Assembly (NCBI GenBank): GCA_947650285.1
Contig: CANTFL010000228.1
Coordinates: 124,001 to 188,000, forward strand
DNA from: Hyaloperonospora brassicae
Taxonomy: Eukaryota; Oomycota; Peronosporomycetes; Peronosporales; Peronosporaceae
DNA: 64,000 nt
Direction of reading: 5' to 3'
Both the position numbers and the translations under genes were made by a program. The notes under the pieces are model-generated. The model was not told the origin of the DNA. It ran no database searches and saw only the letters and a program-made list of their open reading frames with translations. Positions 1 through 12,029 of the stretch are shown here, piece after piece (position 1 is the first letter of the stretch; each line of letters begins with the position of its first letter).

Positions 1-2832
1 TGTAAGCGTTTAAAGGAAAATGCATCGAGCTCATACCGATTGCATTAAAAGACATCATAACCAGAACCAGAACATGAGTCGATGTGCTGCGCTTGAGTTA
101 TTCGAAATGTGGCTGCATCATGATTGATTGACATGAGAATCACTTGAGTATGCTAGGACGTAATGCATTTTTTATATTTGTGATGACACAGGGCTTTTAC
201 ATTGTTCCTAAATTATTGACACGTTTTAATGTCAGTTGATAATACCGATATGATCACAGCTTGGTTTCACGAAGAAACGCAAATACTGGTCCGTTTTCCT
301 TGTAAATAAAAACACTAAATCCTAATGGCGAGGCATATTCTTCTTCGAACAAGATTTTACCAATAAATTTTCGCCGTACTAAGAATGCTACGAAAAAAAT
401 TCTCGGTCGGCCCCACTGAAACTTCTTCACTTAATGAAAGGAGAGCGTTGCGGAGAAGGACTGGGTTTAAATATCTAAAGGAAATTTAATTTGTGAAAGA
501 TTGTCACTTTAAGGTCATCATCATTATGTATCGCTTCACCTAGGAGCATGCAATATTACCAATCATCGCTTTTAGGTCATGGTCCGTATATGTTGCACAT
601 CCACATGAGCCTAGAACATTACTAATTTCTACTAGCAACATTAATTTACTGTTAACTCCTTTACAATTGTAATCAGCGGCTGCTGCACATATTCCTGTAG
701 ATGTGTATCGAACGTCTATTGACATTTATCGCGCGAAATAGAGATGATGCAATCATCGGTAAAATGAATGCGTAAGGTCGCGCAAGTGATTCTGATGTAT
801 ATACAGATCGTCGTATATGAAAAATTACTTGAATGCTGTGACTATGCGCTTATTAAAACTGTGTCTAACGTTCTAATCAATATATGGCATATATTGGACG
901 TCAAAGAATTAGAAAAAAAGCATTAATAGAGTGGATGGACAATTAGTCACCTAGTAGTTGAATTGGAATTACTAAAACATCGATATAACTACCCACTGTT
1001 TCAATTTTACCTTATAGCCGACAAAAACTCGAAGGGTCCTCAACCATTCGAGACCGTTACTCGATGAAAATGACACTCAATTAGTTCTATACTCTACCGT
1101 ATAATGCTGCAAAATTGTCTTCAGCAACATATATTTTGCTGGACCTCAACATCATATATACCCGTTTTCGCTATCAGTCTTCTGCTCCGCTAGTGCAGCA
1201 GCTTTTTAGACATATAGTAGGACTGATGACGAAGCGCCTCAGTAAAGGTTTTTCTTTATACATTGTTTTCATTACTGTAATACTCTATCACGATTCCCTT
1301 TTCTAATTTTACACCGGTGCGCAGCTGTCTCCTTATCAGTATACTTTCATCTATATATGAAGACCGTGTCTCATTCCATCTTTGGTCTTTTTTATCGATA
1401 GTCCTACAGCACTTATGTAAACCCCATTCTTTGCAAGTAAATGTATGGACAATCATACGCAGTGGCAAGGTTTTGGTCAACACGATAGCAAGTATGTCTT
1501 ATGAACACGCTCTGCAATTATACCATTTCATATTTTCACTCGTCTCTTATTTATATATAACATTATCGCCAGCATGATTTGGTCGATAGATGTCGCTTCG
1601 TTCCCGATACCGTTTCATAGATTTCTGGTTGTCCACCATCAGAAGTTTCGCTTTACCATATCCTTCAGTTTAGGTTCTTTACGCTAAGCATATATGATAG
1701 TTCGCATCGACACCTTTTTAGTTTATAATTTGGCGGTAGAAAGTGTCACAATGACTACAATTTCTTCTTTTACAACACCAAAACGTCACAATCAACGTTC
1801 TCTCCCCACTGCTGACTTTCTTGTGCTCTTTTCAGCAGTATGGGCATCATACAATGAGTTTAATTCGACACACTTCCGCATCTCGTACTTCTGTAATTCG
1901 AACCTCGAAACTATCCGTCTTACTAGGTAACGAAATATAATCATGTCTATCTTTAATCTTATTATATGATGCGTGATTATGCTTGTTAGCTCATTACACA
2001 CAATAGTTGAGCTGTTTTAGGATTCCTACATCGGTAAAACCAAAGCAGGCCAAGAGCAGTAAGAAACAATAATTAGCCAAACTCCTAACTAGGGATTTAG
2101 TCTCTTCAGGTAAGACCTTTGCTATCTTCTTCTTAGATCTTGATGATAACCCGCCTACAAGCAGTTATTGCTTTATGCTACTGTTTTATTTGATTTTGAA
2201 GCGAGTGTATAGTTTTTGTCTGCTTGTAATCATGTATTATACTAAAGATTGTCATTTGTGACTAATCGCAATAAAGAATAATTCGTTGAGTATAAGATCA
2301 CTAATTCTACGACTTTTTTTGAAAATGATGCGACGACTCTACGGTCTACTCTCTGTTTGACGTTTACCATTATATCAACATAACAATCTCTGTTTTACGC
2401 GTGCTATGAGTGTTGAATCTGCGTCACCATACATGATTGTAAATAAGCTTAGCTTTATTAGGAATAATTTAAAAGATATAGTAGAAATCTTTTTATAAAT
2501 GCGTACAGATTTGCTATTCTGCTACTAAGCGTTGTCTAGCAGTAGTTAATCCTGAATCAGCGCGTGAATACGTGAGGTAGTAAAACACAATCTCACACTG
2601 TTGTCATGAGTGTGAGCTAGTATTGAGGTCAGTGCGTCGCTATTAGTGTCCCTTTCCATTAAGTAGTACTATTTACCCCTTCTCCGGATTACGTCATGCA
2701 CATCCCAAATATAATTTATTGATCTCTACCTCCTTAACGTTTATATATTCACCATTTCTTTCTCGATTGATCAATATCCTCATACGTGTCTTAGTAGCTA
2801 AAAATTCAATCAACGAAAATGCCCATCCTTAA
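1..2832. other. AT-rich stretch, no recognised gene
   Basis: No family is recognisable here. Minus-strand open stretches at 1256-1483 and 1792-2001 have a plausible protein-like composition (Cys, Trp and Arg/Lys rich) and could be remnants of a transposase or another mobile-element protein. They are short, separated by stops, and I cannot assign them. No promoter, repeat array or RNA gene was identified. Confidence 0.3.
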
Positions 2833-3702
2833 TGTTGCGTGGTAGTAATCGCTCTTTTCAGGAGTCGATTTCAACTCCCTACTGGCGCCCGGACGACAGA
2901 CCAACGGAGGGGGTACTTAGCTTCCGTGCTGTATGCTTCGCTCACCTTGTGTACCCGTCAGTGGGGCGGGTTTCACTCTTCCAGGTGGATTCAAGTCGAT
3001 GCCAAGCTTAACCGTGGTTGGGATTGATGCTTTCGAGTAGAAACCTTCACAAGATAGCGGGTGTACTTGTAAGGTGCTCGATATGGGCCACGTTGATCTC
3101 TACGAGATTGCCTTGTCCAATGTAGATGCTTAATCCGCGAGACTTCTGACCACTTGAGCCGTCTCGCGATCTTGCACCCTTTTCCTTTACGTGTTTGCTG
3201 CGTCCGATCGCAGTTGGGGGCTGTTGAGAACTCTTTATCCTTGTCCAAACAATCAAACAGGGATTTCACTAGAGTTGAGTATGCGACTTTCGTAGACGTC
3301 GGGGGCCAATAATCAAACCCGAAAGAGAAGTCTACACTGTACTTAGAAGCAAATTGAAATCTGTTTAGTGTTAACCAATCAAAAGCAAAAAACTAACACA
3401 TCGCTAGGCCTACATGTATCACTAAGTTCATAGACCACGCGTCTTCTTCTCAAGGGTATCGCCCCCTGTACCCTAGGTGGCTTATACCAAGTGGGTTCTC
3501 TCTGGAAACTTGGCGTGACCCACACCAGAGATTGAGAGATCGGATCGGGATCGAGATCGGAGGATCTGATCGAGGTTGTGTGAGCCACACATCTCAGACA
3601 GCATTCCTCCAATCAGAATTCTTTTGGAATTTACTGACGCCTGCGATCTGTGATATTCCACGTACCACATCGACGGTAAAATCTCGTGATTGCCTTACCA
3701 AG
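2833..3702 (-). repeat. LTR of element A family (3' LTR of element A)
   Basis: This block aligns along its length with those at 54608-55552 and 17425-18575. They share the starting TGT, the AGGAGTCG segment exactly 35 bases in (here and at 17425), the CTCACCTTGT..ACCCGTC segment, a run ending in TCTGACCACTTGAGCCGTCTC, and a GATC-rich stretch near the end. The better-preserved copy at 17425 starts TGTGGT and ends ACCACA, a short terminal inverted repeat typical of LTRs. Strand is set minus because the adjoining gag-pol reads leftwards into it, making this the 3' LTR. The right end is decayed (ACCAAG), so that boundary is by alignment. Confidence 0.75.
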
Positions 3703-3901
3703 ATCGTCCCCTGCGCCGTTAGTAGGCAAAAGGGTGCGTCCTAGCTATGCATCTTCTTGCATCTTGTCAGCTACTGACCCCCTTTTTGTTAGTCATACTC
3801 GGTTTGCTTTCCACCATGGTAGGTGGCGCCACATCAGGTTCCACCCTCGATCTAACGTTCGATCAAAAGTCCATATATCTCAATTCGATACACCTGCGGT
3901 G

Positions 3902-6391
3902 ATGGCTGTTCCGACGGATGTCTCCAGAACTGCCAGTTCAGACCCTTCCACGCTTGTGTTGGGTGAGTGGGATCACTTGATATCCACCGCCATGGCCACA
4001 TCGACCGACACGTTCAATGTACGTCCAAGATTGGTTCCGGCCACGAGCTCGTCTCCGATACATGATCCAGCTGTTCCCCAAATCGACAGCGTCGTACCGC
4101 GCGTGCGTTAGATACAACCTGCTCTACCTCTCAGTGTCCGCGTCGGACTATCGTCTGTCATCAACTTTCATTCGGCGAAAGAGATGATCGATTCCTCCTT
4201 CTCTTCACTGGATCGGAAGCAAACGATCTTAAACCGGTATGGAGACATGAATGTCGAGTTAGATCAGCAAGTCGCCCGCAACCTCCAACTGAAAACAAAT
4301 TTTAACGAGCTCTGCACCTCCGCGTCTCCGTTCGTAAATTTCGTTCAAGTCAAGTATGACACCCTGTACACGTGACTTGAAAAATGGGTTGCAACGGGCG
4401 ACAAAGTTTCTCTAAATCTTAGCAAATTTTAAGCCTAAATACACAAGCAGGCCGCCGAGATCGAGGAATAGGCTGTAGAGATCTTGTACTTGAAAACGAA
4501 ACTTAAAAGGCTATCCAAAACGTCATGTCGCTCAAGAGAAATATGACCATGAGATCGCTGGAATATTCAAGTAGATGGATGAGGCCGGAGACCGCTCGGT
4601 AGCTACGCGTAATGCGCTACTTAGTTTCAACAGCTGGGTGCATGAAGCAGCATCGCGATACAATATAGTGCACACCGAATCTCAAGACAAGCTTTGTTGC
4701 AGTGTCGAGCGCGTTAGCTGCAAGTGGAGTTGCGTCAAGAAGAGTCAAGCGTTGCTAATCGATCTTCCGAACATGAGTGGCTAAGACGCGTGATATCATA
4801 TCGCGACTCCGTGCTCACTAAACTTTGTTTCGAGTCGTAGAACCTGACCGCGGAACAGGACTCGCTGTATACGATCATCGCACGCCAAGAGATCGCATGA
4901 AATCGCTGGTTACTGGTGACCCCCTACCGATCTCGACCCTAGTGGCGTCGATAGATCCCCTCCCCTAGGCTGCTCCCAGCAGTCCCGATCTTGCTTTGTC
5001 AAACCTCAAGCGCCCGCTTAAAAAGTTGTTAACAAGCACATCTCGTCCCCAGGACATCCACTCGATCTTCGATCTCTACCCTTCCCCGATCCGAACTGGT
5101 CATAAATTTTTTACGTAGATCGCGTGACCCAAAACCCGCCGCTATCTCGCGTCCGATCGACCTGACTGCAGACCTGGCAATTCCCAACCCGGTCATGCTG
5201 CCCCGCTTTCGAGGTGAGGAAATAACCGAGGTTGAGAATATGACCCTTGCGGCGATGTCTGGCTCCCGATCTTCTTCTCTTCGAAATGAACCCGGCGCTC
5301 GATCTCAACATTCGGCCGGATCGTCCGTCACCTCGATCGCCAAGGATTATTTTTATAATCCAGCGGCGGCTGCGGTATCCTGCTTAATTTTTCCTGGAAG
5401 TGTTTCAAGTGATTCCGAGGGGGCTATTGGCGTTATTGGAAGTCCGCGTGCGTCCGCTAACAAGATGTCGACGCAGGATGACTATGGAGATCAAACGCGC
5501 GTCAAGAGCGATATAGATGAATGGATTCCAGGATACCGAGACCGCTCACCTTAATCTTCTACTTATATTACGCCTTGTATGGTAGGGATGATAAACCGGG
5601 TCAGCATTGCTGAGTTGAATTGATTTCTTCTACCGAAACTTCGTCAAATCGAAACGGTATTAGTTTCCGAAGATAAAGATTATCCCCAATCCACACGTAT
5701 CAGCTAATTAAGCCCCTAGACTGGTATCTATGACACTGATCGAGAAGCTTTATGCCTCGGGACCTTGGGAGATGGCCTTTTCGCGAGTCAGTACGACCTC
5801 CTTCCGTCGTGTGGGGTGGTTTGATCGATTGGCTTCCCTGTCCAAAGAGTATGGAGATAGGAGTCGTCAATTTCTATGGCGATCGAACCATGCGATATTC
5901 ATCTACCGAGAGCAGCGGCTTGATTAAATTTATCTTGATAAGTTCTTCCAGCATTGAAGACAGAGGCGATTGCGGGATAAATTACGGTGGAAGTGAAACC
6001 TTCGGGTAATCATCGAAGGTATGCTAGCGGCCCACTGAATACTGGATATCTTACTTGATCCTGTTTTCATTCATTTACCCGCCTTGAAAGAAGTGCCACC
6101 GTAGTATCCCGGGTATACCAGCCAAAATCCAGACGCCTCCAATCTGTCGACTGCTCTGTCCCAGCTGGAAGAAGATGAGCCGTGATGATCTCAGTATCGT
6201 TCTTCGCCGGTGAACCACCCCAAACCGTCGATATCGAGGTTTCCTGGGAAGTTCTTCCCTGCTTAATGGCTTTGTTGGATAACTTGGCTCTAATAGATCA
6301 ATGTAATCTCTGCTTCTTCTCTCATCATGTATCATTTTTCAGATTAGCTTCGTATCTATCTCTTCGGCTTTTCAACCGAGATCGGATTTGA
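3902..6391 (+). pseudogene. Antisense ORF of element A (coiled-coil-like, decayed)
   Basis: Between the 3' LTR and the chromodomain end of pol, the coding-like strand is plus, opposite to gag-pol. Open segments lie at about 3902-4111, 4184-4375, 4575-4784, 5195-5554, 5730-5927 and 6182-6391, separated by stops and frameshifts. The 4184-4375 segment is rich in charged and Leu/Gln residues (LDQQVARNLQLKTNF), which suggests a coiled coil. The 5730 segment has a compact Trp/Arg-rich sequence (GWFDRLASLSKEYGDRSRQF). I do not recognise a catalytic domain. A start at 3902 (MAVPTD) is the first in-frame Met of convincing composition. It converges tail to tail with pol near 6.4-6.5 kb. It resembles in position the antisense ORFs known from plant Tat-lineage retrotransposons; a function is not inferable. 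Alternative: gag-like sequence of another element inserted here. Confidence 0.5.
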
Positions 6392-6519
6392 GCGATCTAC
6401 GGTCGTCCCGCACGTTAAATATGTTCCATCTACTTTCTCCAATAACCGCCTTGTACGTAGATGACCCCATTCCGTTATCTGTCGATCTCCGCGTCTTTAG
6501 TTTAAATCACTTTAAAACA

Positions 6520-6690
6520 ATGTCTAACCCCTCGATCTCTAATAATTTTTGAAGCAAAGCTCCGCAATTTAGATCAGATTCGTCGATCCAGGTCAGATTA
6601 TTGTGGTCCTTCCACTTCACTAGATAATGTTTATGTATCTGACCTGAACGAGTCGTAAGACCCGATCGCACGTCCTAAATCTCCTACACT
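6520..6690 (-). pseudogene. Chromodomain at the C terminus of element A pol
   Basis: Reading the minus strand, about 6690 to 6520 encodes HYLVKWKDHNNLTWIDESDL followed by NCGALLQ. This matches the chromodomain pattern (YLVKWKGY, then a TW-x-[ED]-x-x-x-L tail). Such domains in chromovirus-type integrases bind modified histone tails and direct integration. Stops lie just upstream in the same frame, so it is dead. It lies downstream of the integrase core, the expected order for a chromodomain Ty3/Gypsy element. As I recall, oomycete elements called Chronos combine an extra RNase H and a chromodomain, which fits this copy. Confidence 0.7.
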
Positions 6691-7170
6691 TCGTATTCAG
6701 CAGCATCCAATTTTATCTCCCAAGTATCCTCCGGCATGAGAGATTCAACAAAAGCGACGCGATCTCCATTTTCAACTACAAAGCCATTACCCGGCCGATC
6801 TGAAAATTGCACTCCTCGTTATAACTTAGAAACGCGCACGACCGGAAACAATCTGTATGTCGTTCCTGCAATCCCGTTCAAACTGCATGGTCTCTACATA
6901 TTTCCGACAATCGAACGGCTCATTCCAGATGTGTGCAAGCTTGCGGGAGTATTAATCGTTGACTCATTCTTAATAGAGCCATACTTGCGTCCTGTACTCC
7001 ATATTATACTGATCGCTGTTTGCATTATACCGATCCACTCGATCTTAAATCGCGACCTGGACTCGCTCGTTCACCATCGATGTAGCTCGCTGATACTGAC
7101 GCTTAAAGTTGTATCGCCATCTCGTTGGGTCCCGATCCCGTATCTTGTTCCTTCCCAGCGGTAGCGTTGC

Positions 7171-8002
7171 CTACGACGTCGATCTCTGGTCCCAGCCGTG
7201 GATTAGGTAGATCAAAGTATCTCCGCGTACACGAATTTGTGCCGTAATAATCGAAAACATTAATCTCTTAGCGTACTCATCCCAATCCTTTTCACCCACG
7301 TCTAGGACAAACGTCTTGATGGCTCGAGTCAGCGTCTGTACCATGTGTTCTGATATGCCATTCGCTTGAAAGCGATAAGCCAAAGTAACACGTTGCTTCT
7401 GTCCGACGATCTTGTTAGATGATCGGAAAATATATGACACCAAAACTACGCTTTCGATCGTGCCGTATCACTTCAATTGCTTTAATTCTCCGAAACACGC
7501 ATTCCTCGTATCGTTCTGCCATTATATTCTTCGTTCGTGATGGGCTTACTCTAGCCACCAAATATCCCGAGGAATGATATACCCATAACAGTAACTCCGT
7601 GTTCACGTTGAACGACTCAGGAAGAGAGTATATGTAATCCATAGCAATTATTTGAAACGGGTATGGGCTTGCACATTGCACGGTGATCCCCCAGGAATCG
7701 AATGTAAGCCTTTCTAGTAGTACAAGCCATGCACTCGCCCACATACCGTTGGACGCAGCGATATGACCCTCTCCAAGGGAAATTAGATCGGATCCACTGA
7801 TTATTCTTTTCGATCCCTTGTTTCCCCCTTCCAAACTCGTGTGGTATTGATGCAAGAAGTGACGCTGCAACAGTTTAGGCACCACGAGGCGGATCATCTC
7901 TGTGCGGTCTTTCGATGACCCGGACGATCGAGGAAGGAAAACAAAGCAACCCGTTCTTGTCCACCCAAAATTCTGGATCAATCCGAAAACACATCTTCGC
8001 AT
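7171..8002 (-). pseudogene. Integrase core, element A (decayed)
   Basis: Two overlapping minus-strand segments (8002-7415 and 7443-7171) together carry a Ty3/Gypsy integrase. Visible are a degraded zinc-binding HHCC region (HFLHQYHTSLEGG), the first catalytic Asp in IIAMDYIYSLPESF, the YEECVFRR block, the second Asp in VIRHDRKRSF, and the third acidic block in YRFQANGISEHMVQTLTRAI. The C-terminal IYLIHGWDQRST block is typical of oomycete copies. The frame changes near 7430, and the second Cys pair of the zinc finger is not preserved. The enzyme would insert element cDNA into the genome; this copy cannot. Confidence 0.85.
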
Positions 8003-8066
8003 CTTTTTCTCTCATCTGGGTCGCATTATCTGTGAGACACTTCTTCACACTGGCGATCCAACCTTC

Positions 8067-8327
8067 TTACTCTTGCGCCTGCTTCATCCACTCGATCCGA
8101 AGCTGTTGTACCAATTCTTCGTGTAGCTCCTCGGACCGCCTGCATCTTTGCAACGTTGATCGAGTGATCGCAGCCATCTTTGCTATAGATCTGGTCATTC
8201 TGGTACGATCAATTCCTTCAATCGATGTAATGATATCAAGTCGTGTATCTTTAAGGCCGAGATGACGATCGTACATGTCTCCTGTTGTGAAGCTGAACTC
8301 GCGAATCAATCTGCGCTTAAATTCCAA
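8067..8327 (-). pseudogene. RNase H-integrase linker, element A
   Basis: An 86-residue minus-strand open segment follows the second RNase H domain after a frameshift and precedes the integrase zinc finger. It is strongly helical and charged (ELHEELVQQLRIEWMKQAQ), as expected for the linker found there in oomycete Gypsy polyproteins. It has no catalytic motif and is called by position and composition only. Confidence 0.5.
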
Positions 8328-8330
8328 TTA

Positions 8331-8640
8331 CCGTTTCATGTGCAGAAACTCGTGCTTGGCCACGACTGGAGTCTTTGCTTTGCCTTGTGTCGTAACAAGT
8401 GCAACTTAGGCGCCCTGTAATCGATCTCACCCCGCGTTTGGCGGATCTCGATGTTTGAATCGCCGCCTATTATAATTCGTCCCATATTTCGTTTATCCAA
8501 TAGATCAAACCCAATCAATAGACCGCAATATTAAGCTGTATTCACTGTTGAATTCATCGCATATTATGATGCAGCTGTCACGACAGTTCATTCAAGAAGT
8601 TTCCGCACGATCGCGCTGTATGCCTCACTCTTCCGCTTAA
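8331..8640 (-). pseudogene. Second, plant-type RNase H domain of element A
   Basis: Between the ordinary RT-linked RNase H (8831-9271) and the integrase, the minus strand encodes an additional RNase HI-like domain. Core motifs are LLIGFDLLDKRN followed by GRIIIGGDSNIEIRQTRGEI, whose GDSN carries a catalytic Asp. After a frameshift comes KHEFLHMKR, matching the His-containing end of the fold (HvpRexN). The Glu expected in the E-A-E-Y motif is replaced by a stop-containing stretch near 8540. Dual RNase H is known in plant Tat elements and, from memory, in oomycete Chronos and Archon elements. It is thought to help RNA removal after RT-linked RNase H loses activity. This copy has several stops. 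Confidence 0.7.
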
Positions 8641-8830
8641 TTCGAGCAGATCCTTCTAAACTGATCACCCGGAGATTCTTACCTTCTTCAACCGTAGGCA
8701 ATGGCATTGATATAGTTAATACTGGTTGCATTTTTGAGCGATAGTGATCAGCATATCTTCCACTTCGAATCGAGGGTTAATGCTGGCCGCATGAGTACCG
8801 AGTATATCATATGCCCCATTCTCACATCTT

Positions 8831-9271
8831 CTAACTTCCGAAGTCCAACTCGACAGCAACGCGGCTCATCTTCATAGCCTCCCTTTGAGACCCGAAGATT
8901 GAATTAACCAAGCCAGGGTGGAATCCCGAGTGAGGGCTTTGATCTCTCGAGGTACATAACATCACGTAGTACACATCCGAAATTTTAAGCAGGTCTGACA
9001 CCTCTTTCTCCACCATGCTATAATTAATTCCATTAGGCTTGAGGGTGCGGTTCACACTTGTCAACAGCCAGTATACATCATCGTATTCCTGAAGAAGTGA
9101 TGCCGATACCTCCCACTTGCTTGCATACACTCCGACCACCGGGATTCGATCTGGGTCAATGTGCTTTATGATCGAAGTGATAGCGATCTTGGCTCTCAAC
9201 ATGGTAAATGCAATCTTAGCCTTCTCCCACCGGGGTCTTTCGTTTGCATTGCGCTTTGTAAGTTCCTTCAT
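8831..9271 (-). pseudogene. RT-linked RNase H (connection/tether) domain, element A
   Basis: This 146-residue minus-strand open segment lies downstream of the RT. It contains RWEKAKIAFTMLRAKIAITS, VVGVYASKWEVSASLLQEYD and RTLKPNGINYSMVEKEV, the hallmark order of Gypsy RNase H: a catalytic-strand D position, then the N/YxxxEKE block. The first motif reads VYASKW where active copies have D-A-S, so a catalytic Asp is replaced by Tyr. That substitution is typical of the degenerate tether domain of dual-RNase-H elements. The C-terminal third is frameshifted. Confidence 0.75.
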
Positions 9272-9695
9272 ATCTGAATCGAGGTCCTCTTTGATCGGCT
9301 TTTTGCTAGTTGAATTGCCGATTTATTTCTAATATATCTCGAAAATACTCGGTCTACCTCAAATCGTACTGCACTGATGCGTAGATTGCAAAATAATCGA
9401 TGAATCTGCTATAATTGTTCAGAATGCCCAAGAATGAATGCATAGAGCGCAACGACGTAGGGAAAGGAAGAATTAACAGCATCCCCAGATCCTTAGGGTG
9501 GGCTTCCAACCCAGCTGCTATTATGTGGTGCCCCTAAAATACTTCTTAACGCCGTCCCCATAAACGTTTGGCCAGGCTGATTGATAATTTCCATTAATCG
9601 CACATTAATTGCAATCGTCCCACCTTGTCGTATAGAGATGTTCATGTTGTAGCTGGGATAAATATCTCGTCAATGTATGATCTTCTGCCCACCAC

Positions 9696-10340
9696 TCATG
9701 AAGATCCATCTGTCTCTGGTACTCCTTTCGTAAACACGTCTGTCAACTTGGGTTCGACCCGTTGCGGATCAATCCATAACACCGCCAATATAAGGTATTC
9801 ATGCGAAGCGCTGTCAATTAATCTCTGGTATATCTGTGAGGCGTTCTTCAATCTGAAAGGCATCCTCAACCACTCAAATATACCGGAAGGGGCAATGAAT
9901 GTGGAAATCATCCTAGCTCGTTCGGTCATTTCCACCACCCGAAATCCACTAGCCATATCCAAGGGACAATAACACAGTGCGTTGTCCATATCTTGCGGCA
10001 GCTCGTTGATGAGGGGCATGGGGCAAATCGTCACCCGTGTTAGCTGATTCACCCGCCTGTAATAAATACATAATCGGATGTCTTCGCCGTTTTTCTCAAT
10101 GATCACAACCATTAGTGACGCCCACGGAGATATTTAAGGTCCAATGATATTTTCTGACAACAATCCATTCACTAGATCTGCTAATTTATCCCGAAACTTG
10201 GATACCCCCGGAAGTACACGTTGTGCGATCGAATTTGCGTTACCGACATCGATATCGCATACCGCACCGCGTGATGCACGTGTTAAAGCATTAAATTTTT
10301 CAATCAGCAAATGTTTGCTGTCCCATATCAAATGTCGCAA
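9696..10340 (-). pseudogene. Reverse transcriptase, element A (decayed)
   Basis: Minus-strand segments 10340-10134 and 10112-9696 make up the N-terminal two thirds of a Ty3/Gypsy RT. In order: SKFRDKLADLVNGLLSENII (fingers), DIRLCIYYRRVNQLT (motif 1), CPLDMASGF with the first catalytic Asp (motif A), and MPFRLKNASQIYQRL (motif B). The Y-x-DD box is not preserved in frame: the ORF diverges into unrelated sequence after motif B. A gap of about 20 bases with a stop separates the segments. The enzyme would copy element RNA into DNA; this copy is inactive. Confidence 0.85.
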
Positions 10341-10384
10341 CCTCCCTTTCTATTCGGTTAATGTAGCACCAGGATCTCCAGCTT

Positions 10385-11004
10385 TTACATAATCACTGAT
10401 AATTTCTTTCGACGATGGTGCAGCCTCTGATAGCACGACCAAGCGTTGTTCGACATCTGCCGCAAATAACTCGCCTCCTTAATGATAATACACTGATGGA
10501 GAATGAGGCTCTTCTTACTCCGCTTCTCTGTCGTCCGTGAATATACCAGTTCCTTGGGATTGTCGATCAGACCGATCCGGTCGTTCCCGATCTTGTATCT
10601 CACTATTGTGCGCTTCGATTTTGTCTGATTGATGGATGGCCGGTATTTGTTAAGGAGCAGTAGTTGTACGTCCGACCCCCTCGCTTAATCGTACTGGGGT
10701 CGTATACACAGAATTGACCGTACATGTCTCTTTCGTCGATATCCGATCTCCGCCGGCGTCGCAGATCAGCCCAGATCACGCCTCGATCTCTTCTAGGTCG
10801 CTAGAGTCCTCTGCCTCGTTCTTTGAACGAGTTAGAATCCGCGTCGGCCTAGTGTATTCAGGATGGTCTACGAGTGGTTCTGCGTATGGTTCGATCTCTT
10901 TTTTCTTCTTGCTATACCACATCTACGTACTTAACGAATGCCACTCGTTATATCGTCTTGATCCAACAGACACATATCCTGGAGTTTGAGGTATCATGTT
11001 TTTT
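10385..11004 (-). pseudogene. Protease-RT spacer of element A pol
   Basis: This stretch lies between the protease and RT regions of element A. The minus strand has one 72-residue open segment (10603-10385), basic and without recognised motifs, and otherwise many stops. The plus-strand open frame at 10714-10989 runs opposite to the surrounding pol and is treated as a shadow. It is annotated only because a spacer is expected here. Confidence 0.35.
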
Positions 11005-11480
11005 TCATCGATAAGGCCAACGGGACGCCATGATGTAGCACCAGATCGTGTGGACCGACGTTTGTAAGCCACAAGAACATGAATTTCCTGTTCTGGCCGT
11101 CACCGTAGGCACCCAAGCCACATCTTGCCTACCCCCAAAGTTTGGACTTCGGAGGATTGGTCCCGATTTTAACTTCGGTCGACTTGCCGGCCGAGACACT
11201 TAGATGCTGATCGTTTCGAATGACCAATATAGTATTTGATCTGTGTGATAGTCTACGTCCTGCCAAAATGATCCGGACTTCGTCCGGCAAGCATAGTGTC
11301 CCATCGGCCAGATCCAAACGGATACTACCGGATCCATAACGGCCATACCCATTGTGGAATCTTTCCGCGCTTGACCCCCGACACATACGTAGAAGTATTA
11401 CACCAGCAATCCGTCTAATGTGACCTTGATCTTAATTCAGCCTACCGTTATGTAGATATTCTTTCCGATCCCAACGCATT
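11005..11480 (-). pseudogene. Aspartic protease region, element A
   Basis: Minus-strand segments 11386-11129 and 11199-11005 overlap in different frames. The former has SIRLDLADGTLCLPDEVRI, a block that in oomycete Gypsy polyproteins follows the retropepsin I-L-G-M-D-F motif. Just upstream (to about 11480) the minus strand encodes KVTLDGLLV and a degraded MGM-like box consistent with that protease. The catalytic DTG/DSG is not visible. It sits between gag zinc knuckles and RT, the expected place for the protease that cleaves the polyprotein. Confidence 0.55.
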
Positions 11481-12029
11481 CCTGCGTCCGACTCTCGTCA
11501 ATCACACATCCGAACATACTTAAGAGCGAAGGTAGTGTATATGATTAAGATTTGGCACTGGAGTAAAAATACATGGTGGCCTTCTCGTTGTTGATATTGC
11601 CTACAGTCTTGGCTTGTTTTAACCACTTTACCGGAGTATAATACTTTTAATACCCGCGCGACTCCCGTGAGGCGAGATCAAGTTCTATCTTCATAAAGGA
11701 TCAAGCATATTTGTCCACTCTTTTCACACTTATTATCGAAGAGACAAAAGAAAAACCACCGCGAGCATTAGAGATTAAATCAATCGGACCGTTAGACTCT
11801 TGATCTCTCTTTCACTTTTCAACAAATGTATAAATTCAAAGCCTAAAACGCTCGGCTTGTACCAGATTCAAGCCTGGCGAGCGTCCTAGTTTAACATCTC
11901 TTCGACCTTGGGCGGGGACATTACGGCGTGTTTGCTGGGCACATACCACTTGCGTATTAGATTGTAAAATTCCTCCATGGGGCATTTGCCACAGTCAAAT
12001 ATCTCTACACAACCTGCACCCACATGCAG

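Noticed and set aside
6736..7164. 142-codon plus-strand ORF
   Set aside because: It overlaps the region between integrase core and chromodomain of element A pol on the minus strand, where coding is expected, so it is treated as a shadow.
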